Positions 7,718 to 17,913 are shown, counted from the stretch's first letter. The stretch: 64,000 bases of DNA from Candidatus Obscuribacter sp. (GCA_016712465.1 JADJQZ010000001.1:3782001-3846000), one strand, 5' to 3'. Notes: generated from the sequence alone by a model not told the origin. Program-made: numbers and translations.

Positions 7718-8869
7718 ATGACCGGGTCAGAACAACTAAAGCTGGCCATGGTAGTGAGAATGTTCGACCCCGCAGGGGGTGGGCTGGAACTCTATGCCTT
7801 CAAGCTGGTTCAAGCCCTGCTGCAAAAAGGGCACAAAGTGACGGTCTTATGCCAGGAGAGCAAAACTGACTTCCAACAGCCGGGGCTCACGGTTTTAACA
7901 GTGCCGAAGACAGAGAAAAAGCTCTCCAAAGTAGAGCGTCTCAATTACAACTATGAAGAGCTGAGCAAACTATTGGCGGCACATCGCTTCGACCTGGTGC
8001 ACTCGCAACACTGCCCCGTCAAAGGAGCGGATCTAGTCACCTTCCATCAACACACCGTCAAACGTTTTTCCATCAGCGGCGACCCCCTGGAGCGCCTCAT
8101 CAATGAAGTAAAACTGCAACTGGCCAAACCTTATAAGCTTCGCCTCAAGCAAGATGAAGAACTTTTGAAAAGCGCGAAGTTGCGCATTTTCGTTTCCCAG
8201 ATCTGCCGCCGCGATTATTATGAAACCTATGGAATTAAGGACGAGGTCCGCTTTCCTTACTTGATAGTGCCGCCGGGAGCAGAGCGGCAAAGCCCGGTAA
8301 AAACGGAAGAGGAGCCGACAACATTTACATTTTTATTCATAGGCAAAGGCTATCGTAAAAAAGGTCTCGACACCCTCTATAAAGCCTGCACCTTACTGAA
8401 AAAGGACGGGCTCAAATTCAAGTTGCTTGTGGTGGGCATGAAGGACAGCCCCGGCAATAGAATGACGGCTCGCCTGCATAACCTGAGCGACGAAGTGGAA
8501 TTGCTTGGTTTTCAAAGAGATCTGGAGAACATCAAGGATCGCAGCCAGGTCATCGTCGTACCAAGCAAATGCGAAGCCTTCGGCATGTCGCCCATCGAAG
8601 CCATGCTCAAAGGCGTGCCGGCCATAGTCAGCAGCATGGCAGGCGTCACCGAGGTACTGGAAGACGGCGTCGATTCTCTCATCTTGCATGAGCATCTAGA
8701 TCATCATGAGCTGGCCGGGCACATGCGGAAACTTATGGAAGACAAGCGCTTCCTCTCTTCTCTCAAGCAAAAGGCTATGGAAAAGGCCGCCACCGTTACC
8801 TGGGAAAACACCGTGGAGTTGACGGAGAGAGCCTATAAACAAGTACTGAAACAAGGAGCGGCATTTTGA
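7718..8869 (+). CDS. GT4-family glycosyltransferase
   Basis: 383 residues. A GT-B enzyme beginning LAMVVRMFDPAGGGLELYAF, with the acceptor domain in the first half. TFTFLFIGKGYRKKGLDTL opens the donor domain, which has DEVELLGFQRDLENI and the nucleotide-sugar motif VPSKCEAFGMSPIEAMLKG followed by PAIVSSMAGVTEVLEDGVD. The E-x7-E pattern (EAFGMSPIE) is typical of retaining GT4 enzymes. Its likely role is lipopolysaccharide core or other surface-glycan assembly. An AAGGA lies 10 bases before the ATG. The stop overlaps the start of the next gene in TTGA. Confidence 0.88.
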   Translation: MTGSEQLKLAMVVRMFDPAGGGLELYAFKLVQALLQKGHKVTVLCQESKTDFQQPGLTVLTVPKTEKKLSKVERLNYNYEELSKLLAAHRFDLVHSQHCPVKGADLVTFHQHTVKRFSISGDPLERLINEVKLQLAKPYKLRLKQDEELLKSAKLRIFVSQICRRDYYETYGIKDEVRFPYLIVPPGAERQSPVKTEEEPTTFTFLFIGKGYRKKGLDTLYKACTLLKKDGLKFKLLVVGMKDSPGNRMTARLHNLSDEVELLGFQRDLENIKDRSQVIVVPSKCEAFGMSPIEAMLKGVPAIVSSMAGVTEVLEDGVDSLILHEHLDHHELAGHMRKLMEDKRFLSSLKQKAMEKAATVTWENTVELTERAYKQVLKQGAAF

Positions 8870-11013
8870 AAGCAAGCGAAAAGGGCAAGACGACAAGCCA
8901 TCCCACAAGGAAGCCCAATCACCTTGTAAATGAAACCAGCACCTATTTGCAGCAGCACGCCTATAATCCCGTGCAATGGTATCCCTGGGGCGAAGAAGCG
9001 CTCAAAAGGGCCCGGGCGGAAAACAAGCCGATCTTACTTTCGGTCGGCTATGCCGCCTGCCACTGGTGCCATGTAATGGAACATGAAAGTTTCGAAGACG
9101 ATACTACGGCCGCTCTCATGAACGAAGGTTTTATCAACATAAAGGTAGACCGGGAAGAGCGTACCGACATCGATGAAATCTACATGAAAGCCGTACAGTT
9201 GATGACCGGACACGGCGGCTGGCCCATGACCGTCTTTCTCACGCCAGATTTGAAGCCCTTCTTCGGCGGCACCTATTTCCCGCCCCTGGATCATCACGGC
9301 ATGCCCTCCTTCAAACGGGTGCTCAAGCAGATTCAACTGGCCTGGCAGAACAACCAGGATGACCTTATGGCCTCGGCCGGGGAACTAACCGAACACATCC
9401 AACTCATGGAGCGGGTGAAAGCCGATACTAGCTCGGTAGAAGAAAGCAGCGGCGCCGATTATCTAAATTATGGCACCATATCCAGTGCGCTGGAGAAATT
9501 ACTGCGCAACTTCGACTCTACATACGGAGGCTTCGGCGGTGCGCCCAAGTTCCCCCATACCTTCGCCCTGGAGCTTTGCCTGAGAGCGCAAGATCGGGCC
9601 TCACAGGTGCAGGATTCTCGCAAAGCCGACTGCCTCAATCTAGTCAAAACCAGCTTAAACGGCATGGCTATTGGCGGCATCCACGACCATCTGGGCGGTG
9701 GCTTTGCCCGTTACTCCGTAGACCGTAAGTGGCTGGTACCGCACTTCGAAAAGATGCTTTATGACAATGCCCTTCTAGCTAGAACCTATCTGGACGGCTA
9801 TCTGGTCACCGGCGACAACTACTGGCTGCGCGTCGCCCGCGGCATTCTGAGCTTTACCAAAAGAGAGCTTGTGACCGAAGCAGGCGCTTTCTACTCCAGC
9901 CTGGATGCCGACTCGGAGGGCGTAGAAGGCAAATACTATGTCTTCACCAGAAGAGAAATTATAGATATCCTGGGAGAGCGAGACGGTCTCTGGTTTGCAG
10001 ATACCATGGGCGTCAGCGAGGCCGGTAATTTCGAACACGGCACCTCGGTCTTGCACCTGGGCGGGCACCCGGAAAAACTGGCAAAAGAGCGGGATTTGAC
10101 CACTGAGGCTTTTCTGGAAAGGCTGGAGAAACTCTCTCAGGTCGTCCTGAGCGAAAGAGAGAAACGTGTCCGACCGGGTCGAGACGAGAAGGTTCTCACT
10201 TGCTGGAACAGCCTCATGCTCTCGGCTTTCGTAGAGGCGTACCAGGTGACGGGTGAAAAGACCTATTTGAATACCGCCCTCAGGGGCATGAACTTCATCC
10301 TGGAAAATCTAAAAGAGGGAAACCGACTCAAACGGGTCTGGGGAAAAACTCTCGATGGCAAAGGACTGGCCAAACTGGACGGCTACCTGGACGATTATGC
10401 CTGCACCATCCAGGCCCTCCTGGACCTGGTTTCGGTAGACGCCCAGCCCAGGTGGCTGAATACGGCCATAGAGCTGGCTGATTCCATGTTGACTCTCTTC
10501 CAGGACGATAAAGAGGGCGGCTTCTATTACACGGCCAGCGACCACGAAACCCTCATCGTCAGACCCAGAAGTCATTTCGACGGCTCCGTGCCATCCGGCA
10601 CGTCTTCTGCCGCCATGAGTCTTTTGAGGCTCTTTCACCTGACCGGTATGGAGCGCTTCGGCAAAGCCGCCCAGGCTGTTCTGAACTTGTATGGACCCAA
10701 TCTGACCCGCCTTTCGGATCAATTTGCCAACCTCCTTTGTGTCCTTGATTTTTCCCTCTCCAAACCAAGAGAAGTGGCGGTGGTGCTACCGGAACAGCCA
10801 CAGGAAGAGGAGTTGGCGCCACTCTTCCAAATCTACAAGAACTATAGTCCGGGCAAGGTAGTAGCGGTAGGACGGGAAAAGGAAGTGACGCAGTTTCTCT
10901 TTAAAGACAGACCGGCACTGGGCAAAACCACAATATATATTTGCCGGAACTTCAGCTGTCAAAAACCAATCAGCGATGAGAAGGAGTTGGAGAAGGAGCT
11001 GGAGGACTGGTAG
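8866..11013 (+). CDS. Thioredoxin-domain protein of the YyaL/SSP411 family (DUF255)
   Basis: 715 residues, normal family length. The N-terminal thioredoxin-like domain has NHLVNETSTYLQQHAYNPV, the CxxC-type site YAACHWCHVM at about residues 60-70, DREERTDIDEIYM and GGWPMTVFLTPD. The rest is an (alpha/alpha)6 barrel resembling glycosidases or epimerases, with GGFGGAPKFPHT, YDNALLARTYLDGY and FYSSLDADSEG. The biochemical function of the family is not established. The start is a TTG sharing bases with the preceding stop. The 3' end overlaps the convergent membrane-protein gene by 44 bases. Confidence 0.9.
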   Translation: MKASEKGKTTSHPTRKPNHLVNETSTYLQQHAYNPVQWYPWGEEALKRARAENKPILLSVGYAACHWCHVMEHESFEDDTTAALMNEGFINIKVDREERTDIDEIYMKAVQLMTGHGGWPMTVFLTPDLKPFFGGTYFPPLDHHGMPSFKRVLKQIQLAWQNNQDDLMASAGELTEHIQLMERVKADTSSVEESSGADYLNYGTISSALEKLLRNFDSTYGGFGGAPKFPHTFALELCLRAQDRASQVQDSRKADCLNLVKTSLNGMAIGGIHDHLGGGFARYSVDRKWLVPHFEKMLYDNALLARTYLDGYLVTGDNYWLRVARGILSFTKRELVTEAGAFYSSLDADSEGVEGKYYVFTRREIIDILGERDGLWFADTMGVSEAGNFEHGTSVLHLGGHPEKLAKERDLTTEAFLERLEKLSQVVLSEREKRVRPGRDEKVLTCWNSLMLSAFVEAYQVTGEKTYLNTALRGMNFILENLKEGNRLKRVWGKTLDGKGLAKLDGYLDDYACTIQALLDLVSVDAQPRWLNTAIELADSMLTLFQDDKEGGFYYTASDHETLIVRPRSHFDGSVPSGTSSAAMSLLRLFHLTGMERFGKAAQAVLNLYGPNLTRLSDQFANLLCVLDFSLSKPREVAVVLPEQPQEEELAPLFQIYKNYSPGKVVAVGREKEVTQFLFKDRPALGKTTIYICRNFSCQKPISDEKELEKELEDW

Positions 11014-13279
11014 AGGGCAATTCCAGAGCACCATCGGGCTTCACCCTGGCTTTAGTCGGACTCAAACGCTCCGGTCCCTCGTTGTCTTTATCAAGGGTGG
11101 GCTTGGGCGGCACCACCAGGTGCAGCCTTACTTTCTTCTCGATGTCTTTATCAAGGGCCCTGGCACCGGCTAAATACCAGTCCGAGAGAGCCTTTCTGTT
11201 GCTTTGCTTTTCTAGAGCCGAGAGCAGTAAGAGGGCTTCCGCTGTAGGCTTGGGCGTGTTGTCGCAATAGTCGGACATGATGGCAAAGCCCTTGTGCAAG
11301 CGCCCCGATTCAAGAGCGGCACGGGCATAAAGTAATCTTGTGTAGGCGTTGTTGTTGAGCCGATTGACCAACTTGGCTGAGCCGTAAGCTTGCTCCATGC
11401 GCTCTCTGTAGCCGGTCTTGAGGGCCGCTTCGGCCACCGGTCTGGCAAAATCGGGGTCATTCAAATCGAAACGCCGGCCTTTGTCGTACTGGCGACAGGC
11501 CAGTTCGGCCGACTCCGGCTTACCCTCGGCAAAGAGGGCCCGCCCCAGGGCCAGATAATTCCTGGCCCTGGTGGGCTCATACTTGATGCCTTCCTTGGCA
11601 AAATCATGTACTTTCTGCACTTCGTCAGCGCTGCTCAGCATATCCATGGCCGCCATAGAACGAGCAATACCGCCGCGCGCAAAGCCGGCCAGACGATCGC
11701 CCAGCCGATACTTTTGGGTAAGTAAAAGAGCGCGCTCAAAGTGAAAAAGACTGGAATCGTAACTGCGCTTAGCCTCGTTAAAATAGGCCATAGCCAGATA
11801 TCCAAGAGCCAGTTCCTGATTCTTTCTAATGGCCGCTTCGGCTTCCTTCATCCCCCGCTCCAACTTGTCGCCACCGGTCAGGGTCAGATGCAGAGACAAT
11901 AAGGCCTGCATGTAGGAATCATCTTTGTTGAGGCGAATGCTACCGCCAATCAAACTCTCATTGCCGGCATAAGCGTGGTCGCGCCAGTTGGAAAGACCAG
12001 CCAGCACTAAAAGCGGTAAAGCCATATAAATAGCGGCCTTACGGCTGTAACCGCGATGAGCCAGTTCCACTTGATCAAGCTTGAAGTGGCGGAAAAGGTG
12101 AAAGACCAGATCGCTCAGGAGCAGGCAAAGACCAAAACAGGAGAAATAGAAACGCGCACCGTGGGCGGCAATACCGGATGGGAAAAGCGATGGCACCAGA
12201 CCGAAGAAGAAGCAGGTCAGACCAAGAAGACTTAAAGGTCTTCGGCGCAGTATGTAAAGACCGCCACAGGCTGCGGCCAGGAGCAAGCCCCCGAGAGCGG
12301 CAAGCAGATCAGGAGTTGTCTCTGAGGTGAGCCAGTTCGGATGAATGGAAAGACCAAAGGGTAAGAAGAAGACGCGCAGGTAATAGATAACCAGCGCTTT
12401 CAACTGGCTGCAATAATAGGGAAACGCATCGGGAACAGGCACGCCGCTCAAATAGAGCTCCGGCACTTGACTGGAATACACGAGGACAAACGGCAGCGCT
12501 AGAGCCACCAGAAGCATACTGCCCAGTTCGTAGCTGCGCTCGTAGAGAAAGTCTTTCCACGTGGTGTTTTTGGGTCTGGTCATAAGGGCCAGAATTAAAA
12601 TGGTCCAGGGCAGAGTAAGGGCCTGGCAAGAGGAAAAGAGGCAAAGCACGATGCCCAGATGGCTAGTCAGGCTGAAAAACACGGCACCACCAACGGTGCG
12701 AGCTGTAAAGCCTTTGAGAAAGAGCAAACTGGTGCCCATATAGATAACAAAACAGAGCAAAGGCGAACGTCCTGAAATGTACGCCACCGACTCGCTGCCC
12801 AGGGGATGGGCGGCGAACAAGGCACAGGCAAAGAGCGGCAAAGCATAGGAAATGCGCTTGTGCCCGTGGGCGGCAAGCAAATCACAGAGCTTGTTGAGCA
12901 AGAAAAAAGCAAGGAGCACACCAAAGGCGGCAAGCAGGAGATTGGTCGCGTGGTATACACCGGGCGAATTTAAATGACCGCTTTGATAGTCGATAGCCAG
13001 AGACAATCGCTGCAGAGGCTCCGAAAGAGGCTTCTGAAAGGCATCCGTATAAATCTCATACCAGACCGGTTCCCACTTTTCCTTGGCAATTGAGACTGCC
13101 CCAAAGGGTCTGACATTGAATTTGTCGTCCAGCACGAAACCGTTCCAGAGGGTGGCGGCATGGCTTAGAAAAACTACTGCCAAAAGGATGGCAGCATAAA
13201 TGGCCGGTTGAATGCGAACCCTCCAGCTGGCATTGACGGCATCGGTTTTAGGCGGCTTCTTGTCGCGGCGAAAAATCAT
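10970..13279 (-). CDS. Multi-spanning membrane protein with TPR domain (TMTC-like)
   Basis: 769 residues. The first 430 or so contain around ten hydrophobic helices. The loop after the first helix has GFVLDDKFN, matching the acidic motif of TMTC/DUF1736 and related GT-C glycosyltransferases. VAYISGRSPLLCFVIYMGTS follows in a later helix. The C-terminal 320 residues are TPR-like (ALGYLAMAYFNEAKRSYDSS, ARNYLALGRALFAEGKPESA) and end in a Pro/Ser-rich tail. It may transfer sugars from a lipid carrier to proteins outside the membrane, but catalysis is inferred only from the motif. It starts 29 bases after the zinc-ribbon gene and is probably cotranscribed with it. Confidence 0.7.
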   Translation of the reverse strand: MIFRRDKKPPKTDAVNASWRVRIQPAIYAAILLAVVFLSHAATLWNGFVLDDKFNVRPFGAVSIAKEKWEPVWYEIYTDAFQKPLSEPLQRLSLAIDYQSGHLNSPGVYHATNLLLAAFGVLLAFFLLNKLCDLLAAHGHKRISYALPLFACALFAAHPLGSESVAYISGRSPLLCFVIYMGTSLLFLKGFTARTVGGAVFFSLTSHLGIVLCLFSSCQALTLPWTILILALMTRPKNTTWKDFLYERSYELGSMLLVALALPFVLVYSSQVPELYLSGVPVPDAFPYYCSQLKALVIYYLRVFFLPFGLSIHPNWLTSETTPDLLAALGGLLLAAACGGLYILRRRPLSLLGLTCFFFGLVPSLFPSGIAAHGARFYFSCFGLCLLLSDLVFHLFRHFKLDQVELAHRGYSRKAAIYMALPLLVLAGLSNWRDHAYAGNESLIGGSIRLNKDDSYMQALLSLHLTLTGGDKLERGMKEAEAAIRKNQELALGYLAMAYFNEAKRSYDSSLFHFERALLLTQKYRLGDRLAGFARGGIARSMAAMDMLSSADEVQKVHDFAKEGIKYEPTRARNYLALGRALFAEGKPESAELACRQYDKGRRFDLNDPDFARPVAEAALKTGYRERMEQAYGSAKLVNRLNNNAYTRLLYARAALESGRLHKGFAIMSDYCDNTPKPTAEALLLLSALEKQSNRKALSDWYLAGARALDKDIEKKVRLHLVVPPKPTLDKDNEGPERLSPTKARVKPDGALELPSTSPPAPSPTPSHR

Positions 13280-13308
13280 TTAGTTTGCCAGTTCAGCATG
13301 AGGGCCCA

Positions 13309-14223
13309 TCAAAATTCTTTGCTTCCCCCCTGCACCCACTCTTCATAGGTGGGAGGCTCGGCACTGGTCTGGGCAACTTGGGCGGAGGGTCCGGTACGCC
13401 GCTTGAAAAAACCGGCCAGAAGCTCGTTGTAACGAGCCATCTGCTGCAAGCGAGCAACATCGACGCTATTTCCCGCAGGGGCGAGCAACTTAACTGCGGG
13501 CTTGCCCCCAATGCTCTCAACCACAGGTTTGCCGGCACGTTCCAGATGAGCGGTGGAAGGCACCACAGTCATAACAGCCTTATCCATGCGGGTCAGTTCT
13601 TCCCGGCGGTCTCGGCTGCCCGCCTCGGCAGTCTGCAACATCACCTGGGAAAACTCCCTGGGCAAGGCCTTATCCGAATTATCGGCGATAAGCTTATTGA
13701 CTTCCTCCCGCCCCACATAGTCTTTCGATATACGACTGAAGCAGGTGACGGCATCACGGTATTGCCCGGCCTGCACAAGTTTGAGTCCTCGCTCGTAAAG
13801 GCTCTGGTCTAAGAGACCCTGTATGGATTCCTTATGACGCCCCGACTTATCTTCCTCCAGGGCGCGGGAAAGAATGTTGATGGCATTCTCATCCTCACCT
13901 TTGCTGAGATAGGCTCTCGCCTTCCTCACAGCGGTATCACCGGCCACGCAAGTGATGTCCTTGATGGCATCGTAGGCGGTGACGCCGAAGATTGATACCA
14001 GGGCTAAAACGGCTATAAGAAGCGCCAATTTCATATAGTCGGATGCACCGGCCCGGCTCACCCGCCCTGGCGGCGAAAACGACGTAAGACCGGCCGGTGC
14101 CGCGTCCAATTCTAAATATCTATCAATAAATTCGCCGCATTCAAGGCAAAAACTGAGGCGTTTTTTGACGGGACGCCGACAGTGGGGACAGTAGGTAGCC
14201 AGGGCTTTCGACTTTGACATCAT
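13309..14223 (-). CDS. Membrane protein with N-terminal zinc ribbon and TPR-like region
   Basis: 304 residues. CPHCRRPVKKRLSFCLECG at about residues 12-30 is a CxxC...CxxC zinc ribbon. One transmembrane helix follows (LALLIAVLALVSIFGVTAY, about residues 66-84). The remainder has TPR-like helices (ARAYLSKGEDENAINILSRA, YERGLKLVQAGQYRDAVTCF) and an Ala/Val-rich tail. The zinc ribbon would be cytoplasmic and the TPR part outside. No enzyme signature is seen, and a scaffold or regulatory role is an inference. It precedes the TMTC-like gene by 29 bases in the same unit. Confidence 0.65.
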   Translation of the reverse strand: MMSKSKALATYCPHCRRPVKKRLSFCLECGEFIDRYLELDAAPAGLTSFSPPGRVSRAGASDYMKLALLIAVLALVSIFGVTAYDAIKDITCVAGDTAVRKARAYLSKGEDENAINILSRALEEDKSGRHKESIQGLLDQSLYERGLKLVQAGQYRDAVTCFSRISKDYVGREEVNKLIADNSDKALPREFSQVMLQTAEAGSRDRREELTRMDKAVMTVVPSTAHLERAGKPVVESIGGKPAVKLLAPAGNSVDVARLQQMARYNELLAGFFKRRTGPSAQVAQTSAEPPTYEEWVQGGSKEF

Positions 14224-14318
14224 CTGTCAGTTTAGCATCCAGGATGAGAACATGAACGGCTAAAGTCTCGCCACAATGCGCTAAAATAAGAGCTGAAGCC
14301 AATTCAGGGAATTTTGAC

Positions 14319-14615
14319 ATGCAAGATACAGAGCCGACAATGACAAAAGAAGAGCGGCGCAAGGCCATGGAAGCAGCTGAAAAGGCTGAATTCTGGCAGT
14401 CCGTCAAAGCCCTATATATTCCGCTCTCCCTTTTTCTATCCTGCTGCATATTTGCCGCCGGTGTCTTCATGGTCTACAACAACGAACCGGCCGGCTGGGG
14501 CTTCATTGCCACCACGGCCATAATAGCCATCTCGGCCTTCGTGGCCCTGATCCGCTTTCAGAACGGCTTCCGGGCCAAGGGCATCATTCCCAATAAGTCC
14601 GACGAGAAAGTCTAG
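14319..14615 (+). CDS. Small two-helix membrane protein
   Basis: 98 residues from an ATG with AGGGA 9 bases upstream. A charged N-terminus (MTKEERRKAMEAAEKAEF) is followed by two transmembrane helices, about residues 33-53 and 59-79, and a basic tail. I do not recognise a family. It is divergent from the zinc-ribbon gene and ends just before a terminator shared with the ribosomal operon. Confidence 0.6.
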   Translation: MQDTEPTMTKEERRKAMEAAEKAEFWQSVKALYIPLSLFLSCCIFAAGVFMVYNNEPAGWGFIATTAIIAISAFVALIRFQNGFRAKGIIPNKSDEKV

Positions 14616-14642
14616 CTTCAAAAGCAAAGCCAGAGCAAACAG

Positions 14643-14670
14643 AAAGCGCCTCCCCAGAAGGAGGCGCTTT
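14643..14670. terminator. Bidirectional rho-independent terminator after rpsI
   Basis: An 11-base perfect stem, AAAGCGCCTCC (14643-14653) with GGAGGCGCTTT (14660-14670), closes a 6-base loop. The A and T ends give a U-tract in either direction, so it can end both the small membrane-protein gene (plus) and the long ribosomal transcript (minus). Confidence 0.92.
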
Positions 14671-14698
14671 TGATAGGCATTGATAGTGCCGTAGTTGA

Positions 14699-15098
<400 letters not shown>

Positions 15099-15128
15099 TT
15101 GCCTCTTTTTCCTGATAATTGCTGATTA

Positions 15129-15578
15129 CTAGTTGGCGAGAGCATGCTTGGGAAGCTCATGCTCGGCAGGCTTTTGAGCCGCGTGGGGGTGTTTGCCGCC
15201 CACATAAACTTTCAGTTTGGTGAACTGCTGGTCACCAAGACGGCTATGGGGCAACATGCCGCGCACAGCTTTCTCGATGATGGCAACAGGGCGTCTTGCT
15301 CTCAAGTGCGCCAGATTCTCTTCTTTGAAACCACCCGGGAAACCGGAATGGTGCCTATAAAGCTTCTGGGTTTCTTTCTTGCCGGAGACTTGAATCTTCT
15401 CAGCATTGAGAACAACGACAAAGTCGCCGCAGTCAACGTGAGGTGTGAACTCAGGCTTATGTTTGCCTCTCAAAAGATTCGCCACTTCAACGGCCAGGCG
15501 TCCGAGGGTCTTTCCTTCGGCATCTACGACGAGCCACTCTCTTGTGACTTCCTCTGGTTTCGGGCAATAGGTTTTCAC
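15129..15578 (-). CDS. rplM: 50S ribosomal protein L13
   Basis: 149 residues. WLVVDAEGKTLGRLAVEVA, the RGKHKPEFTPHVDCGDFVVV stretch, KLYRHHSGFPGG and AVRGMLPHSRLG are characteristic of L13, an early-assembling protein of the large subunit. It lies 45 bases after truA. The rplQ-truA-rplM-rpsI order is also found in cyanobacteria and some Firmicutes. Confidence 0.98.
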   Translation of the reverse strand: MKTYCPKPEEVTREWLVVDAEGKTLGRLAVEVANLLRGKHKPEFTPHVDCGDFVVVLNAEKIQVSGKKETQKLYRHHSGFPGGFKEENLAHLRARRPVAIIEKAVRGMLPHSRLGDQQFTKLKVYVGGKHPHAAQKPAEHELPKHALAN

Positions 15579-15623
15579 TCTCTTTACTCCTCGATGGTCA
15601 GCCCTTCATTTCAAAGCTCAAAG

Positions 15624-16436
15624 TCAAAGCTGAAAGAGCCGGAAATGATCAGGGTACCTGACCGCATTTAGCGTCAACCCCCAGGGGGGAGCAGTGGGGC
15701 CGGTTAGCGCTCTATCTTGCTTGGCCAGTGCCTCGCTCACGCTTTCCACGCCCCTCTTGCCGAGACCTATATCGATAAGAGTCCCGACAATAATGCGGAC
15801 CATATTGTACACGAAGTGATCGGCCGCAATCCAGAATTCAAGCTGCCCTTCACGTAAATTCAACAATTCAGCCCGCCTCACACGGCAGATTGAAGCACTG
15901 GTATCGGAATTGGAAGACTTGAAAGAGCCGAAGTCGTGTTCGCCTAAAAGCGCTTGAGCCGCACAGGACATGGCTTTCAGGTCGAGCGGTTGGCGCACGA
16001 AATAGTGAGTATCTTTTAAGAGCGAAGATCTCTGGGATCTGTTCAAAATCCGATACACATACTCCCTTTCGCAGGCCGAATAGCGAGCGTGGAAATTCTC
16101 AGGGGCATTAACCATGCTGACAACAGACAATTCTTTGATGACGATACCGTTGACTCGCCATAGCAAATCAAAAATCTCCGGCTCGCTCAAAGGCGGCCTG
16201 AAAGCCGGCAGATCTACATGCACCACCTGCCCCCTGGCACTGACACCAGTATCGGTGCGACCACTGAAAATGGCCCGCACCGGCTCACCCCAGAGTATGG
16301 TGAGGGCACGCTCCAGCTCCTGCTGCACAGTCAGAACGCCCTCTTGATACTGAGAACCGTGAAATTTCTTCCCGGTATACTCGATCAAAAGGGCGATTCG
16401 ATTTTTTTCTTTGCTCAGCGCTTCCGAACTAGACAA
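15624..16436 (-). CDS. truA: tRNA pseudouridine(38-40) synthase
   Basis: About 270 residues if the TTG at 16436 is the start, which lies inside the end of rplQ. An upstream start would overlap rplQ much more and would be far from the usual length. RIALLIEYTGKKFHGSQYQ opens the protein and SGRTDTGVSARGQVVH carries the catalytic aspartate. HARYSACEREYVYRI and FVYNMVRIIVGTLIDIG follow. The enzyme makes pseudouridine in the anticodon stem and loop of tRNAs. No clear Shine-Dalgarno sequence is seen, so translation is probably coupled to rplQ. Confidence 0.93.
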   Translation of the reverse strand: MSSSEALSKEKNRIALLIEYTGKKFHGSQYQEGVLTVQQELERALTILWGEPVRAIFSGRTDTGVSARGQVVHVDLPAFRPPLSEPEIFDLLWRVNGIVIKELSVVSMVNAPENFHARYSACEREYVYRILNRSQRSSLLKDTHYFVRQPLDLKAMSCAAQALLGEHDFGSFKSSNSDTSASICRVRRAELLNLREGQLEFWIAADHFVYNMVRIIVGTLIDIGLGKRGVESVSEALAKQDRALTGPTAPPWGLTLNAVRYPDHFRLFQL

Positions 16437-16854
16437 GCTGAATGATAGCCATCTCGGTGCAATCGCCGCGACGGGGACCAGCCTTGATAATGCGGGTGTA
16501 TCCGCCCTGGCGATCTTTGTAGCGGGGAGCGAGTTCGTCAAAGACTCTGGTGACTACTTCTTTGTCATAGACAAAGGCACCAACCTGGCGACGCAAATGC
16601 ACGACACGAGCCACTTTCTTGGCGGCTTCAGCATCGCCCTTTTTGGCGGCTTCATGGAGCGCTTTGTAATCGCCGAACTGACCTTTCTTGCCTTTCGTAA
16701 TCAAACGCTCGGCGCAAGAACGCACAGCTTTTGCCTTGGCGAGAGTGGTGACAATCTCGTCGCGACGAAGCAGCTCGGTGGCCAGTGCTCTGAGAACGGC
16801 CTTACGCTGATCGGCGGGACGTCCCAATTGATTGCCGGGTACTCTGTGACGCAT
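16429..16854 (-). CDS. rplQ: 50S ribosomal protein L17
   Basis: 141 residues. MRHRVPGNQLGRPADQRKAV and LRRDEIVTTLAKAKAVRSCA identify L17. The C-terminal half (TRVFDELAPRYKDRQGGYTR) is complete. It follows rpoA by 37 bases and overlaps the likely truA start. Confidence 0.98.
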   Translation of the reverse strand: MRHRVPGNQLGRPADQRKAVLRALATELLRRDEIVTTLAKAKAVRSCAERLITKGKKGQFGDYKALHEAAKKGDAEAAKKVARVVHLRRQVGAFVYDKEVVTRVFDELAPRYKDRQGGYTRIIKAGPRRGDCTEMAIIQLV

Positions 16855-16891
16855 AACTCTATCCTTTTGCTTACCTTATGGTCTTACTGTT

Positions 16892-17839
16892 CTACTTATC
16901 CTTCGGTGTATCAGCAAGCGTGAGACCAAACTGCCTGAGGCGCTCGATCACTTCGTCGGCTGACTTCTTACCGAAGTTTTTGATATTCATCAAATCGTCG
17001 TAGGTGAGCTTGAGGAGTTCACCCAGGGAGTTGATATTGGCTCTCTTCAAGCAGTTATAAGCTCTGACGGAAAGTTCCAGCTCTTCGATGGAGATGGAGC
17101 TATGTTTGCCGTCTTGCTGCTGAGGCTGGGTGGCAGCCGGCACCATGGGCTTACCGGAAAGCTCGGCGATGGGGAGCAAGTGCTCCACAATCTGACGAGC
17201 AGCTTGAGAAATAGCTTCCGTGGCGTCGATAGAACCATTGGACCAGAGCTCGATGGTGAGCTTATCGAAGTCGGTAGATTCTCCTACGCGGGTAGGTTCG
17301 ACGTTGTATGCCACCTTGCGGATGGGCATGAAAACGGCGTCGATGGGGAGCACGTCGATAGCTTGTTTAAAATGACTGTGCGAATCGGCCGGTACATAAC
17401 CGCGACCGCGCTCTACAGTAATTTCAGCTCTCAGACGACCGCCCTCGGCGAGGGTGCAGAGTTGCCAGTCGGGGTTGATGATGGTGGCATCAGCCGGGCA
17501 CATGATATCGCGGCCGGTGACCGGTCCCTGGCGATCGATGTCCAGGTGCAAGTACTGCGGATCGTTGCTGAAAGTTTTAACCACAAGACCTTTGAGGTTG
17601 AGCATGACGTCGATGACATCTTCTACAACACCAGGTACTGTGGTGAACTCGTGGGTGACGCCTTCGATGCGAACGGCGCTTACAGCCGACCCATCAAGAG
17701 AGGAAAGAAGAACGCGTCTGAGGGCATTGCCCAGGGTTGTTCCATATCCCTTTTCTAGTGGCTCAATGACAAATTTTCCGTAAATTGAACCATCGGTTCC
17801 GGTTTTGTTCTCTAGGCACTTGATTCTTAGAGGTTCCAT
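16892..17839 (-). CDS. rpoA: RNA polymerase alpha subunit
   Basis: 315 residues, full length. The N-terminal assembly domain has GYGTTLGNALRRVLLSSLDG and VEDVIDVMLNLKGL. A linker of about 20 residues containing a PQQQDG stretch follows. The C-terminal domain has LELSVRAYNCLKRANINSLG and the helix-hairpin-helix NFGKKSADEVIERL, which contacts promoter UP elements and activators. It lies 74 bases after rpsD. Confidence 0.98.
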   Translation of the reverse strand: MEPLRIKCLENKTGTDGSIYGKFVIEPLEKGYGTTLGNALRRVLLSSLDGSAVSAVRIEGVTHEFTTVPGVVEDVIDVMLNLKGLVVKTFSNDPQYLHLDIDRQGPVTGRDIMCPADATIINPDWQLCTLAEGGRLRAEITVERGRGYVPADSHSHFKQAIDVLPIDAVFMPIRKVAYNVEPTRVGESTDFDKLTIELWSNGSIDATEAISQAARQIVEHLLPIAELSGKPMVPAATQPQQQDGKHSSISIEELELSVRAYNCLKRANINSLGELLKLTYDDLMNIKNFGKKSADEVIERLRQFGLTLADTPKDK

Positions 17840-17913
17840 ATTCTCTCCGTGAATGAATGTGTTCCGTGAAGCGAATGCGAATATCCGCAGCTAACTATCT
17901 AACTAACTAAGGA

